Shown: in pieces, positions 46,022-57,425 of the stretch
How positions within the stretch are numbered: position 1 is the first letter of the stretch
How the letters are laid out: every line of letters starts with the position of its first letter
NCBI GenBank assembly: GCA_007570785.1
Contig: ML660203.1
Span: forward strand, 9,897,524 to 9,961,523
Length of the DNA stretch: 64,000 bases
Direction: 5' to 3'
From: Antilocapra americana
Lineage: Eukaryota > Chordata > Mammalia > Artiodactyla > Antilocapridae
Made by a program: the position numbers and the translations under genes
Notes under the pieces: generated by a model
What the model was told of the DNA's origin: nothing
The model's input: only the letters and a program-made list of their open reading frames with translations
Database searches by the model: none

Positions 46022-46845
46022 TAAACTATACTTCTCCTGAAATTTGACTTTACTACCTATACTAGCTGTACATCAACCTGGACTCCTGTTCCCCTGTCTG
46101 CCACCCAAATTACTACAGACCCAAAACACTGCTCTGCTTGACTTCACTCCTATATACGACATTCATTTACAAGTATGGTTAGCCAATGAGATGAAAGTTT
46201 AGCAATGAGATTAAAGTATCTCAAGAGGATACCATTAAGACTCTTCTCTCTGGACTCCACAACTAAAATTTCCTTTTCTTTGCCAAACAGCACTATTGCC
46301 CTGTTACAGTCAGGTGTCCTTGGAAGTAAACAATACAATGCTAAAGGTATGCTCTCCTCTGAATCAAGATGGCATTGCCCAAGCTTCACTCCATCATTAT
46401 TCTATCATCTCCAGATTCTATTTCCATAAAAGCAATAACACCTTTGCCAAACAGAAAAGAAAAAAGACTAACCGCCCTTGAGATAGTAACTCAATCCAAG
46501 GAGGGAAGGTTTATTGCTGCAAAAACTTTGTTTCTTATTTATCAGATCCCTCAAGCTGGATTTATGAGCAGGAGAACACAAGGAAAATGGTTTTTAGGAA
46601 AAGGCACCTGGCAACAAAGACAAACGTGGCTTAGAAGAGGGCAAGACAGGATACAGGGAGGTTAATTAGGAATGCTAAAGGGGGATTAATGATCCTATAG
46701 CCCCACAATGGCCAAAATTGGCTCTATGTCTGAAACAGGTTATGGTGCTCAGTCCCTGGCTGAGTATGTGCTCCTTGAAAACAAGGTTATTCATATGAAT
46801 ATCACCCACAGCATCCAGTATCATGCCGTTAAATGGTGGGCACTA
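46022..46845. other. Sequence without a recognised gene
   Basis: Overlapping short frames at 46150-46665 on both strands have no domain. No young transposon is seen. Confidence 0.4.
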
Positions 46846-46849
46846 AAAT

Positions 46850-47095
46850 GGTCATAGGAACATAGAATGCTACTCCTGTAAGGGCCCTCAGTGCACAAAA
46901 AGAAACTAAGCTCAGAGAACTGAAAATAATTTGCTCAAGGTCACAGAATGGGTGAACAGTGAAAAGGAAAGAGCAGAGGCTTCGAAGACAAGATGGCCTG
47001 TTCAAATCCAAGGTTGCTGTGAGAACTTGGGCAAATTACCCAACCTTTCTCAGTCTAATTTTTGTAGGACTGCTATGAAGATTCTAAGAGACACT
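46850..47095. repeat. Two adjoining MIR SINEs in opposite orientation
   Basis: 46850-46960 is antisense ('agctcagagaactgaaaata', 'tgctcaaggtcacagaatgg'). 46965-47095 is sense ('gttcaaatccaaggttgctg', 'gggcaaattacccaaccttt'). They lie head-to-head with almost no spacer. Confidence 0.7.
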
Positions 47096-47221
47096 GCCCT
47101 CTAGATACAACCACAAATTTACAGGAAATACAGAGGATAGAGACATATTAAACCACAGATAATGCAATGAGCAAAATTTCTACAGGAAAAACAATCCAGC
47201 TCCTTCAACAAATAAAGGGGG

Positions 47222-47510
47222 GGAGGGCTTCCCAGGTGGCTCAGTGGTAGAGAATACAGGAGATGCCAATGCAGGAGATGCAAGTTCGATCCCTGATGGG
47301 GGAAGATCCCACATGCTGCAGGCTACCAACTCTATGCATCACAACTACTGAGCCTGTGCCCTAGAGTCCTGCAACAAGAGGAGCCACCACAACGAGAAGC
47401 CCGTGTGCTGCAACTGGAACGTAGCCCCGCCTCTTTGCAACTAGAGAAAAGCCTGCTCAGTAACAAACACCCCGCACAGCCAAAGATATATAAATATTAA
47501 AAATAATAAT
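47222..47510 (+). mobile_element. CHR-type SINE, long form
   Basis: The head is 'gggcttcccaggtggctcag', the interior 'caacaagaggagccaccaca' and the tail 'cacagccaaagatatataaa' plus an AAT run. Flanking AAGGGGGG runs at 47216-47223 and about 47515-47522 may be the target duplication but are low complexity. Confidence 0.88.
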
Positions 47511-47548
47511 AATGAAGGGGGGAAAGTGAACTTATAAGTATCTAGAGT

Positions 47549-47880
47549 GGTGATGGCTACACAATGATATGAACATACAGAATGCCACTGCACTGTATGG
47601 CTAAAGTGGCAACTTTTATATTGTATGTATTTTTTACCACAATAAAAAAAAGTTCAAAAACTTTAAAAAAAAGAATACACTGCGAAATACTTAAGGACAA
47701 AATATGATCACAGCAAAACTTCAAAGCGCAGGATGAGGAAAAGTAGATAAAGGCATAAATGAAATAATACTGACCATGAATAGATAACTCCTGAAGCTGA
47801 ATGATGGGTACAACATGCTTCATTAACCTACTCTGTCTACTTTGCATATGTTTGAAATTTTCCATATTAAAAATAAAGAA
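47549..47880 (+). mobile_element. Old L1 3' UTR pieces
   Basis: 'gccactgcactgtatggcta', 'ttgtatgtattttttaccac' and 'catatgtttgaaattttcca' are typical of old L1M 3' ends. Two A-rich ends, near 47645 and 47870, suggest two fragments in tandem. Confidence 0.75.
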
Positions 47881-47884
47881 GATT

Positions 47885-48025
47885 AGGTTAGGTTTAAATC
47901 CTGGCAACTCCATTTAGTAGCACTGTGGCTGTGGGCTTATTTCTTAACCTACTAGTGTCTCAGTTTCTTACCTATATGATGAGGAACAACAGCACCTACT
48001 TCAAGGGTTGAGATGAGAATGATTT
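47885..48025 (+). repeat. MIR SINE
   Basis: 'ggtttaaatcctggcaactc' and 'gtgtctcagtttcttaccta' are sense MIR. Confidence 0.7.
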
Positions 48026-48135
48026 TTTATATTTAAACATATTTTATCTAAAATTTATATACAATATATTAAAATCTTATACATAAATATCTTATATATA
48101 TGAATTCTCTAAGATTATATATAAATTTATATTAG
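48026..48135. repeat. AT-rich low-complexity tract
   Basis: About 110 bases of nearly pure A and T with TATATA cores. It probably grew from an old A-rich repeat tail. Confidence 0.8.
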
Positions 48136-48917
48136 CTAGGTTACACACACACAAAGGGCCCAGCACATAGTAACCTTCAGTAAATATCAGCTCTATTAGT
48201 ATGAACACAAGGTACTAATATAGTGTCTCAATACAATGGGCACCCAAATCATGGCAGCTGTTGTTAATATAAACAGCAGTTAGCTCTAGAACCCAGGCCA
48301 GATTTTTAATCAAGTATTTGACACGTCTCCTTGACAGACCAGGTCAATGACCCACTGGCAACTCTAACATCCCTGGTGTCTCCTGACAAATACCCAAGGA
48401 CCTAATATAGGATCAGGAGCTGACTAATGTTTAACATGCTTCTCTGGAAGCAGGCATGGCCACCTTGTTTCCCAAAATCAGGTAATTTATGGTATATTTC
48501 CTAATATTTGCTGACAGAACAAAGAAGAAAGGCTCTAAGACATGATCAATGTTCACACCAGCCTTCAAAGTGATTTGGTAAAACTACAGAAAATAAACAC
48601 CCAGGGTGCACCAGGCAGTATAAGAGCTGACAGAGAAATGGCAATTTTTCCCTGAGCAAATATACAAGTAATAGATGAGTGCTGAGAGACTAAGCTCTTT
48701 AGATCTTCGCACTCTCCTTCCTACCCCCTCCATTTTAAGAGAAGACAAACTCTCTTTCAACATACTTCAAGTACGACTGTTTGCTGGATTGCTTCCTTGA
48801 AACGATAAAATTATAGGCAAAGAGCTCATCTAATCCTTCTATCAATTAAAACACAAATTGGCTTAGGAATATTATTACCTTTTCCACCTGCTCTAGGAGA
48901 CTATGAGAGGGTATTAC

Positions 48918-49089
48918 CCACTCCAAATTATGGGACATGTCCTCCCCACTCTGATCAACAGCAGGAATATGGATGCCACTTGATCTATTAGTAGTCACAC
49001 ATCTCAGTTTCTGCTCAAGTTGCTCCCATTGCACACAGTGTCCTCTCTCCATCTCCATCCAGAGCCTAAACCACCTGTGACCATACTTT
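48918..49089 (-). other. Exon-like segment (unproven)
   Basis: On the minus strand a long pyrimidine run with TTTCCAG ends just before 49089, an almost ideal splice acceptor. A moderate donor (TGG then GTAATA) follows at 48918/48917. The enclosed 172 bases are open in one frame (WFRLWMEMERGHCVQWEQLE and onward), with no domain I recognise. No repeat family explains the segment. It lies on the same strand as the predicted CpG-island transcript, so it could be an internal exon of it, coding or not. Equally, one good acceptor in 57 kb of intron is expected by chance. Confidence 0.2.
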
Positions 49090-49424
49090 CTGGAAACAAA
49101 GGGGAAGAGAAGAGAAGCACCGCATGAGAAAAGGTATCTGGGTGTTGCTTCTGGGTAATCTGGGAGATGTGGACCAAACACAGAAGTATTGGTGTTTCAT
49201 ATTATAAGCACAACCAGAAGGAATATTAGAAATTAAGATGGTCCTGAATAATACACGGTCACTACCTTTATACTACAAGGCCAGCGTAAATGCTCACTTC
49301 TCCAAAAATGTTCCCTAGGCACCACAATCCCTCCCTCCTCTGAACTTCCCTATCACTTTACCCCTTTATGGTACTGTTAAAGAGTTCATACTGCGGTTCT
49401 TACAACTCTCTTGTGTAACTACAC

Positions 49425-49605
49425 ACCAACCAGAATAACAAAAAAGAAAAAAGACAGATAATGCTAAGTGTTGACAAGGACATGGAGCAATAGGAATTCT
49501 CTCATGCACAACTGATGAGTGTGATCTGGTATGCCTCTGAAAACTGTTTGTCAATAACCACTAAAGCTGAAGCCTATGGACTTGAGTTATGTGGTTGGAG
49601 AACAC
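49425..49605 (+). mobile_element. Old L1 ORF2 fragment
   Basis: 'cacaccaaccagaataacaa' and 'gctaagtgttgacaaggaca' followed by 'tctgaaaactgtttgtcaat' match the ORF2 C-terminal text of old L1 families. Confidence 0.75.
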
Positions 49606-49829
49606 TCACTGTTGTCCCTTAATAGTTCTGCCCAGTCCTTTGTTCCATCACTGCCTCTTGTCTAACATGCTACCAGAATTCTTTCTCCCAACCCAAGGCT
49701 GATCCAGACCACTCTGCCTGGTCACTCCAGCCCAAAGAGATCTCCTCTTCTATACAAAACTCTGCTATTTACCTATTACCTCTAACAAATGACTTGGATT
49801 CCTCATGTATAAACTATATCATCTGGTTT

Positions 49830-50300
49830 TATAATGTACTTTTAGTAACATCTAATCTGCTCCTCACAATACATTGTGAGAAAAGCAAGGTATAAATTAT
49901 TAACCCTATTTTATAGATGCTTCTGAATTGTGGTGCTAGAAATGATTCTTGGGAGTCCCTCGAACAGCAAGGAGATCAAAGCAGTTAATCCTAAAAGAAA
50001 TCAACACTAAATATTCATCAACTGAATACTTTGGCCACCTGATGCAAAGAGCTGACTCACTGGAAAAGACCTTGATACTGGGAAAGACTGAGATCTGGAA
50101 GAGAAGGGGGCAACAGAGAATGAGATGGTTGGACGGCATCACTGACTCAATGGACATGAATGTGAGCAAACTCCAGGAGATAGTGAAGAACAGGGAAGCC
50201 TGGCATGAAGCAGTCTATGGGGTCACAAAGAGTCAGACATGACTTAGCGACTGAACCACAACAGATGAGAAAATGAAGTTTCACAGAGGAGAAAACAACT
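49830..50300 (-). repeat. MIR SINE, antisense, split by BovB
   Basis: The left part ends 'accctattttatagatg'. The right part begins AGATGAGAAAATGAAG. Joined without the insert they give the antisense MIR core, so the BovB inserted inside this MIR. Confidence 0.75.
49920..50262 (+). mobile_element. BovB LINE 3' fragment
   Basis: It starts in the ORF2 C-terminal text ('ttgtggtgctagaaatgatt') and ends 'gacttagcgactgaaccaca'. Relics include [25 protein letters not shown] flanks it at 49915-49919 and 50263-50267, a short target duplication. Confidence 0.93.
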
Positions 50301-50394
50301 TATTCCAGTTTTTCTGGCCAAATTAGTTCCAGGAAAAAAGATCTTAGTCTTCTAAACCAAAATGTCTTATCAGTTACAACGTCATGATTACCTT

Positions 50395-50495
50395 ATCTCC
50401 CCAAGAGACCACAGGTTCCCTGAAGACAAGACTTGTTTTACACATTTACATCCCTCATAGCACCAAGGGAAGCACTCAGTGAGCTCCATACAGTT
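50395..50495 (+). repeat. L2 LINE 3' end fragment
   Basis: 'cacaggttccctgaagacaa' and 'gggaagcactcagtgagctc' fit the L2 end. The minus-strand frame at 50438-50710 is antisense to it and not a gene. Confidence 0.55.
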
Positions 50496-50499
50496 TGGC

Positions 50500-52600
50500 G
50501 GATTGAGTTCTCTCCTGTTCCCAAACTATGAGACTGAACACAGGTATATTTCCTCTTCTTCCAGACCTCATGGACAATGCTAAATTGTTGGAAAAAATCA
50601 TGAACAAAACACAGCATCCCAAATAACATTTCTTTTTTGAGGGAAGGGACAACGAAGAGCCTTTCAAGACAGGGTAAGCTCAACGTTTCCTCCATTTCGT
50701 AGGGCTCCATGCTGCTAAGTATTCAAAGAAGCCTGGCAGAGGCAGTAGCAATGGGTTTCAAAAACCACAGATTAGTCATAATTAACAAGTCAAATATCGA
50801 TCAAATGGGAATTCCACTTGGTGAGGACTCCGCTCCATCACTGCTGAAGGCCTGGGTTCACTAAAGCTGCAAGATGCAGCTAAAATCAAAACAAAAAACA
50901 ACCAATGCCAGAAACCGCACCTCATTTCTACTTGCAAGCAAAACAGAGCTATCTTATTTTAAAACTGCATATAAAACTTAACATAACTCATTATGAAACT
51001 TAGTTTTCTCGATCCTTAAATAAGAAGCTAGACATTATCAACTCTGGAAACCAGTCAAAGAACTGATGTGAGAAGAACAGGGCAAGCACTAGGCAGACAT
51101 CTGCACCCCCAAGCCTGGAGGACAATGTTGCCTGTTATCCTAAAGTTCTTGATTTTACACACTGGCTAATAGACACCTCAGCAACAGAGGAGAAAATCTA
51201 GATAACAAGCAGAGAAGAAAGGAAGAGAGGGAGGGAAGGTCAAAAACAAACTGAAACACTCAAAGTGAGATATTCAAACAGACCTCCTGGCCTAATGCTA
51301 AATCCATCAATTCTGCTATTTTCAGTTTGAACTCTCAACCAAAATATCCAGGCCAAGGCAGCAGAGTTAAGATAGGACCTGTTGCATTTATCTGAATGCA
51401 ATTTGAAGGCAGCAATCATGTCCTGTTTGGTTTGTTTGTTCTCCATAGGGAGAACTCAAAGTTGGTACTCCAAATTCCTGGAACAAATAGTTGGACTTAG
51501 GGATGGAAAGCAGCTGACATAACCTTGCTACAACAGCTAGGTAACCTACCTTGATCATGGTAACTCTACCCAGGACCCTAATTTTAGTAAAGTTCATTTT
51601 AATTGGTGTGAAAATATTTAGGATGAGTCTTTAAGGTATGAAGAAAAGTTATTCTTGTGTTCAACTGATCCAGGCACAGCTATCATTATTATATTGAGAG
51701 CACCATTTCTCAGAGCCAGCTTACTGCTATCTGGAAGAACAAAGTCTCAAAGCCTTTTAACATGGTCTGTGTTAAGCGGAGAACATGATCAGAGCAGCAT
51801 GATCATACCTTCCAGAAAGGAAACCCAGACGCAGAGCAGACCTAGAGAAATGATGAGTTACAGACATGATTCTTTTAAATCTACTACTGCATTTAGTTTC
51901 ATCAGCATGAAGAATTAAGAAGGAAAACCAGACAAACAAACAGATCAACAGACACCAGGCAAACATTACCTTTAACTAGGCTTAGTGAAATACTTCATAA
52001 AACAAACAGGAGATATCTAAATATCAGATAAATGCCTCTAGAAGGAAAACCTGAACAACAACACAAAATCTGACCTTCTAAATGAGAATACTTACTTGGA
52101 ATAAAACAATGATTCTTACCTTAACAAATAAACAGAACTATTCAGTCTCTACAGATGGCATTTTAAGGGCCAGGTAACCTCAGCAGAGGTTATCTCATAA
52201 AGCCAATGCTCTAACGAAATGCAAATTTCTGGTCCAGTGTTTTTCCAGTCCTAGTGGTGTTTGGGAATCTTACAGTGTTTTTTCAATTTTCCTTTTATTC
52301 TATGATTTTAAACAGCTTGCTACATTTTTGAATATAACTTTTTAGCCGTGGGATCCAAGTTTGCCCCATGGGACAACAGCTCCAAGTTTATAGTGGAACT
52401 CAGTAGATAATTTGGTAAATTCATCTCGCAAGCAATTTTTCAGCAATTTGTCCACTCTAAAAAGCAATGTCCATCTGTTTACATACTGAAAGATATCTAT
52501 GAACCCAGAATTTAACCCTGTGGGATACTCTCAATACTCTCACAAAGCCCTTCCTCCTTTCAGAGATAAATTCTCAAGCTACTCCCATAAAACTGGACAT
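50500..52600. other. Longest repeat-poor stretch left of the CpG island
   Basis: About 2 kb with no transposon I can name and no convincing exon. Within it the octamer ATGCAAAT lies at 52219-52226, with CCAAT at 52203-52207. Several 60-90 codon frames on both strands have no domain. The absence of insertions may hint at constraint or chance. Confidence 0.35.
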
Positions 52601-52609
52601 TCAGACTGT

Positions 52610-52765
52610 TGAGAGGTAAAAGTATGATCCAAGATTATCCAGTCCAACCCTCATATTTTACAGACAGGAAAACTGAGATCCAGGGAGTTCTAGGTAATTA
52701 CAATTAACACGAGTTTGGCAAGTATCAAAAGCCCAGTGAATGCTATCCCCGCTCCCCCAGTGGAA
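52610..52765 (-). repeat. MIR SINE fragment, antisense
   Basis: 'atattttacagacaggaaaa' and 'gatccagggagttctaggta' are antisense MIR. Confidence 0.65.
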
Positions 52766-52769
52766 CAGC

Positions 52770-53505
52770 ACTGGGCATGGTGGGAGGATAGTCAGATTTG
52801 CACTTTAGTCAGTGGAACACTCCAAATACATGAGTCTGAGCCTAAGAAAATCTGAATATTCAACCACAAACTCCAGACCCCTACCCCAACATAGAGAGCA
52901 GGAGAAGTAGACAGTTTGAATGGCTTCTTGGAGATGCAGACTAGAACCTAGGGATAATATCCATTCCTTCCCCCGCTCCTCCCAAGAGGCACAGCACATT
53001 TATTCACATGGAGGCCATTATGAAGTGACAGAAAGACTGAGGAAAATGGAAGGGCTGCAGAAATAGAAGAGATAACTAACAATACTTGAGCAGATGCCTG
53101 TCTCAGGTTATCTGATAAGTTATTCCCCACTAGAAGAACATCAAATCCTTTTTCTGTCACCAGGCCTCCCCCTTCAGCCCTCTGATTATTTTATGAAGCA
53201 ATAAGAAGGAAAGGGGCTGAATGAGTAGCCAAGGACTAGACCAAACATCCTCAGGCCCACGGCTAGACTCCCAATACCCCACTGTCCTTTCTTTCTCGTC
53301 CTGAGAGTCTGTGAGCTATATCCCACCATGGGTCTGAAACTTTCCTTACAGTACCAAGGGGGCAGTTGTAGGACAGCAGGCTAACATTACTGCTGCCATC
53401 TTCCTCCCTCCAGTTGTACATTTTATATATAAAGCTAAAATTGAGTTAAAACTAGGTTTTCAGTCACTCATATGAAAATCTTATCTCCACCTCTACATCC
53501 CTACC
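52770..53505. other. Sequence without a recognised gene
   Basis: No repeat or exon is recognised. Minus frames at 52805-53160 have no domain. Confidence 0.4.
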
Positions 53506-53509
53506 ACTG

Positions 53510-53575
53510 CCTAAGGAAGAAAGGAGAGGGGAGGGAAGAGGGAGGGAACAAAAAGGAAGAAAGAAAACATCTCTC
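53510..53575 (+). repeat. Purine-rich (GGAGAA)n-like tract
   Basis: About 65 bases of nearly pure A/G just upstream of a BovB fragment. Such tracts can adopt triplex structure. Confidence 0.75.
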
Positions 53576-53588
53576 CAAAAGATACACT

Positions 53589-54275
53589 GGCTTAAAATTC
53601 AACATTCAAAAAACACAGATCATGGCATCCAGTCCCATCACATCATGGCAAATATATGGAAAAACAAAGGAAACAGTGAGAGACTTTATTTTCTTGGGCT
53701 CCAAAATCACTGCACATGGTGACTGCAGCCATGAAATTAAAAGACACTTGCTCCTTAGAAGAAAAGCTATGACCAACCTAGACAGCATATTAAAAAGCAG
53801 GGACATTTCTTTGCCGACAAAGGTCCAACTAGTCAAAGCTATGGTTTTTCCAGTAGTCATGTACAGATGTGAGAGCTGGACCATAAAGAAAGCTGAGCAC
53901 CAAAGAACTGATGCTTTTGAACTGTGGTGTTGGAGAAGACTCTTTAGAGTCCTATGGACTACAAGGAGATCAAACCAGTCAATCCTAAAGGAAATCAGTC
54001 CTAAATACTCATTGGAAGGACTGATGCTAAAGCTCCAATACTTCAGCCACCTGATTCAAAGAACTGACTCATTCAAAAGACCCTGATGCTGGGAAAGATT
54101 GTAGGCAGGAGTAGGGGATAACAGAGGATGAGATGGTTGGATGGCATCACCCAACTCGATGGACATGAGTCTGAGCAAGCTCTGGGAGTTGGTGATGGCC
54201 AGGGAAACCTGTCATACTGCAGTCCATGGGGTTGCAAAGAGTCGGACATAACTGAGTGACTGAACTGAACTGAAA
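53589..54275 (+). mobile_element. BovB LINE 3' half, 5'-truncated
   Basis: It opens at LKFNIQKTQIMASSPITSW and runs through SKITAHGDCSHEIKRHLLLR, LDSILKSRDISLPTKVQLVK and WCWRRLF to the terminal 'gactgaactgaactgaa'. A roughly 204-codon frame stays open across much of it because the insertion is only moderately old. It lacks endonuclease and the RT catalytic box, so it cannot move. Confidence 0.96.
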
Positions 54276-54279
54276 ACAG

Positions 54280-55445
54280 TCTTACCTGTCTCCTCCTCAG
54301 CTCCCCAGATTTCTCCTCCTGGCTTAGTCTTTTCTCTGAAGTCTAGGCTTAAACAATTTCTCCGAGAAACTCCCACCCTTACTATCCATGGGTGGGTTAG
54401 TTTCCTTCCTCCATGCTCTGACAGTGCTTGTTACTGTTACACTTCTCACACTGCCTGTTTCTTTGCCTGTCTTCCCCAAGACACTCAAATTTCCAAGCTT
54501 AGTGCCGTGTGTGGCAGATGCTTAATAACTGTTCTGTAAATGCAAAACTTTCCAATAATGAGGTTCCCAATGAAACAGAATCTCAACAGGTAGCCTCTTC
54601 AAATGCTGGTCTATGATTTTAAGTCCCTCAACTAGAAGATTCTCTCCAATAAACAATTCAGTACTTTCTAACTTTATTATTATACTCAGGGGTTTGGGCT
54701 TTAATATGTAAGCAATATTGGGCCATCAGATTTCTAAGGCAAGTGCAACATGATCAAATCTGTTTTTGTTGCCCTAAAAACATCTTCGAAACACCTCCCA
54801 ACCCAACCCTCTGTTGGCTTCAAGACAAAATTCCAACTACACTTCACAAACATAAACACCACATGCTACCACCACACCCCCCAAAGCACACAAAGACACA
54901 GAAGCAGTCAAACCAAAGGGAATTTTGAAAGAGTAAATGTGGCATTTAATTCCATCTTAACCACCTGCAAGCAACAAGGATCCATAAATACTTTCTAAAA
55001 ACCCAAAAACTAATCCCTGTTGTGCGCCTTTATGGAAAGAGGAGGGTATGGAGAGGGAGCATTTCATAAAGGTAATCCATTTAATCATCCTGAGTAGTTC
55101 TGATCTGAGCTGCTGTCATAGCACTGTTATTCTTGATCACTGCAGCCCCTTACACCCAAACCCAGGATGGTCAGAAAGGAAGATGCAAACAAGGTGAGGC
55201 TGGGAAGTCCCCTGGGTTCTATTTCAAGAGCAGGAGTTCCCTTTGGAAGATACAGAAGAGGCAAGCAGAAATCTGCAAAAAAGGCTTCAATGGTAAGGAA
55301 CTTTAATCTGCAGAATCGGGGGAAAGGGGTTGGGAAGCTTAACCAAAGGGGTACAAGCAGGCCTAGTTCTTGCATGCCACACCCTATTGCAGATGAGGCC
55401 TAATCATCATTCTGCATTTACAGAGCCCTATGAGCTTAAGGGAGG
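54280..55445. other. Sequence without a recognised gene
   Basis: Short frames near 54743-54998 and 55127-55403 have no domain. An L2-like phrase ('cacttctcacactgcctgtt', 'agatgcttaataactgttct') at 54420-54540 suggests a degraded L2 3' end. Confidence 0.4.
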
Positions 55446-55450
55446 CGCTA

Positions 55451-55496
55451 AGAGTGCCTGCTTTGCCAGTCACAAAAGGGCAAATATTGCATGATT
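55451..55496 (+). repeat. 46-bp direct duplication, copy A
   Basis: Starting AGAGTGCCTGCTTTGCCAG and ending GCATGATT, it matches 56313-56358 at 44 of 46 positions. The right half is L1 3' UTR text, which continues here beyond the duplication. Confidence 0.93.
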
Positions 55497-55745
55497 CCAT
55501 TTATATGAAGTAACGGGAGTAGTCAAATTCACAGAGACAGAAAATAGAATAATAGTTGCTAGGAGGGAGAAAGGAATGGGAAATAAGTGTTTATATGTAG
55601 TTTCAGTTGAAGAAGATGAAAAAGTTCTAGACACCGATGGTGATAGTTGCACAACGAAGTAAATATATTTAATGCCACAGAACTGAACACGTAAAAATGG
55701 TTAAAATGGTAAAATTTTTATCTTATGTGTACCTTTACAAAAAAA
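55470..55745 (+). mobile_element. Old L1 3' UTR
   Basis: 'ttgcatgattccatttatat', 'aatagttgctaggagggaga' and 'gtgtacctttacaaaaaaaa' form an old L1M 3' end with an A-rich tail. Confidence 0.8.
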
Positions 55746-55769
55746 ATCATACCAGCTTTAAAATTATAT

Positions 55770-55955
55770 TGTCTGCAGTTATCAATTACATGACCCTGAG
55801 CAAGTCTAACTCTGTTTCTTCTGCAAAACGGGTTTAATAATAGTACCTAATTCACACATTAGCTCTTGAGAACTAGATGAGATACTCCACACAAAGTCCT
55901 TAATCCAGTGACTGGTACATGGAAAGTACTTAATAAATGTTAGCCTACTGCCACA
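55770..55955 (+). repeat. MIR SINE
   Basis: 'catgaccctgagcaagtcta', 'ctgcaaaacgggtttaataa' and 'aagtacttaataaatgttag' are sense MIR over most of its length. Confidence 0.75.
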
Positions 55956-55959
55956 ATGC

Positions 55960-56105
55960 ACCTTCACAGCCATTTCTCATAGGCCCCAAACAACCCTGTG
56001 AGAGTTTACAGATAAAGACACTGAGGCTCAGAGAATCACAATGAGTGGCCAAGTTCATGGTGCCACAGCAAATCAAATCCTTTGCCCATGAGAGAGGTTC
56101 TGTCC
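55960..56105 (-). repeat. MIR SINE, antisense
   Basis: 'ttacagataaagacactgag' and 'gctcagagaatcacaatgag' are antisense MIR, directly after a sense copy. Confidence 0.7.
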
Positions 56106-56109
56106 TCTA

Positions 56110-56270
56110 CACTTGTTAATTTGGTGATCTAAGGCAAGTGTCCTAAACCTTGCTATGTTTCAATTCTCAACTAGAGCTGTAAAAAAGGAAATACAAACCA
56201 AACGCTACAAGCTACCTCACAGAACTAGATGAGAAATGAAATCAGATAATGGTAACAAAAGAGAACTATA
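56110..56270 (+). repeat. MIR SINE fragment
   Basis: 'gatctaaggcaagtgtccta' followed by 'ctcaactagagctgtaaaaa' and 'ctacctcacagaactagatg' are a diverged MIR sense arm. Confidence 0.5.
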
Positions 56271-56312
56271 AAACATAAACAAAGCACTATGCAACAAAAG
56301 TGGTAACTTATG

Positions 56313-56358
56313 AGAGTGCCTGCTTTGCCAGTCACAAAAGGACAAATACTGCATGATT
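56313..56358 (+). repeat. 46-bp direct duplication, copy B
   Basis: It matches 55451-55496 at 44 of 46 positions. Here the L1-like text stops at once and is followed by unrelated sequence ('ttttgcagcgcacaaaacct'). Confidence 0.93.
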
Positions 56359-56489
56359 TGTTTTGCAGCGCACAAAACCTGCGCTTTTAATGCTTGGACT
56401 AAACAACGTCCTGGTGATTTCATTTCACTTAGGATTCGGGATCTTAAGGCCTGAAAAAGTAGTTTAATGTTCTTTCAAAAGGTGGCAAA

Positions 56490-56625
56490 CTATGGTAGAA
56501 ATAAAAATATTACTGGACTGGGAGTCAGAAGACTGAAATCCTAGCTCTGATTCTGTCACTAAAGCAGTCTGTGAATTTAGACTACTTCCCCTTTCCAAGG
56601 TTCAGTTAACAGCAAAGAGGGAAAA
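56490..56625 (+). repeat. MIR SINE
   Basis: 'ctgggagtcagaagactgaa' and 'cctagctctgattctgtcac' are the sense MIR head and core. Confidence 0.7.
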
Positions 56626-57309
56626 GGCAGGAAAAAAAGTTAAGACTAGAGATGACCCCTTGGCAGTCCTATGTACCATTACTCTTAAATCCACAATCCT
56701 GGAAAAGGGATCCTCCAGAGAACTACAGCAAATATCAGGAGACTCAAGACCTGGCCTAGGAATACCCCTGCCTGATCTTTAGACACCAGGCATCAAACAC
56801 ACTGGAAAACTAGAACACTTGCCAAAGTTAATTTTAGTCCACTTTTACCCCTCTGGGCCTTATCTGAAAGTAAGAGAAATAAATTTCTAGTTGGAAGCAG
56901 GAGAGTCTAAGCAATTGACTTGAGCCACTTTCTGCTCCCCCTCCCTTTAAACACTATAGAATAGACAAGATTTGGAGAAACGTGCCATAAACAAAAGATG
57001 GGCCTCACTGCTTTAAATGACCTACGCCTTCCTTGAGCCAAAACCCCAGGGAACTTTAGTATGCTGGAAATCTGGAGTCCTCTGCATCCATCCACTTTTA
57101 AGCGGCAGTATTAGCAAGAAATTTGTAAGAACTTCCTTTCCCTCCGACCTCGCACAGATCCAGGATGGAATTTCATCTCCAGTGGACACTGGCCCGTGAA
57201 CCAGGGAGAACGGAGATAGATCTCTCATCTAATGATGTGACTCAAAATCCGTTCTGCACTAAGAGATTACACAAGCTCACACTAAGAAATAAATAGCAGA
57301 CACCAGCAC

Positions 57310-57425
57310 TACGGCTTTACACTTCGGTGGCTACACACTGTGATTTGGAACACATTCTTTAACCTCTCGGAGCCTTGATTTCTGTTTTTGTAAATGGAGG
57401 TAACCTCAGAAGGCCGTCTCGAGCA
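57310..57425 (+). repeat. MIR SINE fragment
   Basis: 'gaacacattctttaacctct' and 'tttctgtttttgtaaatgga' are sense MIR core. It is the last repeat before the CpG island. Confidence 0.55.

Noticed and set aside
53472..54086. 204-codon open frame as a cellular gene
   Set aside because: It is the C-terminal part of BovB ORF2 with a non-BovB purine-rich start.
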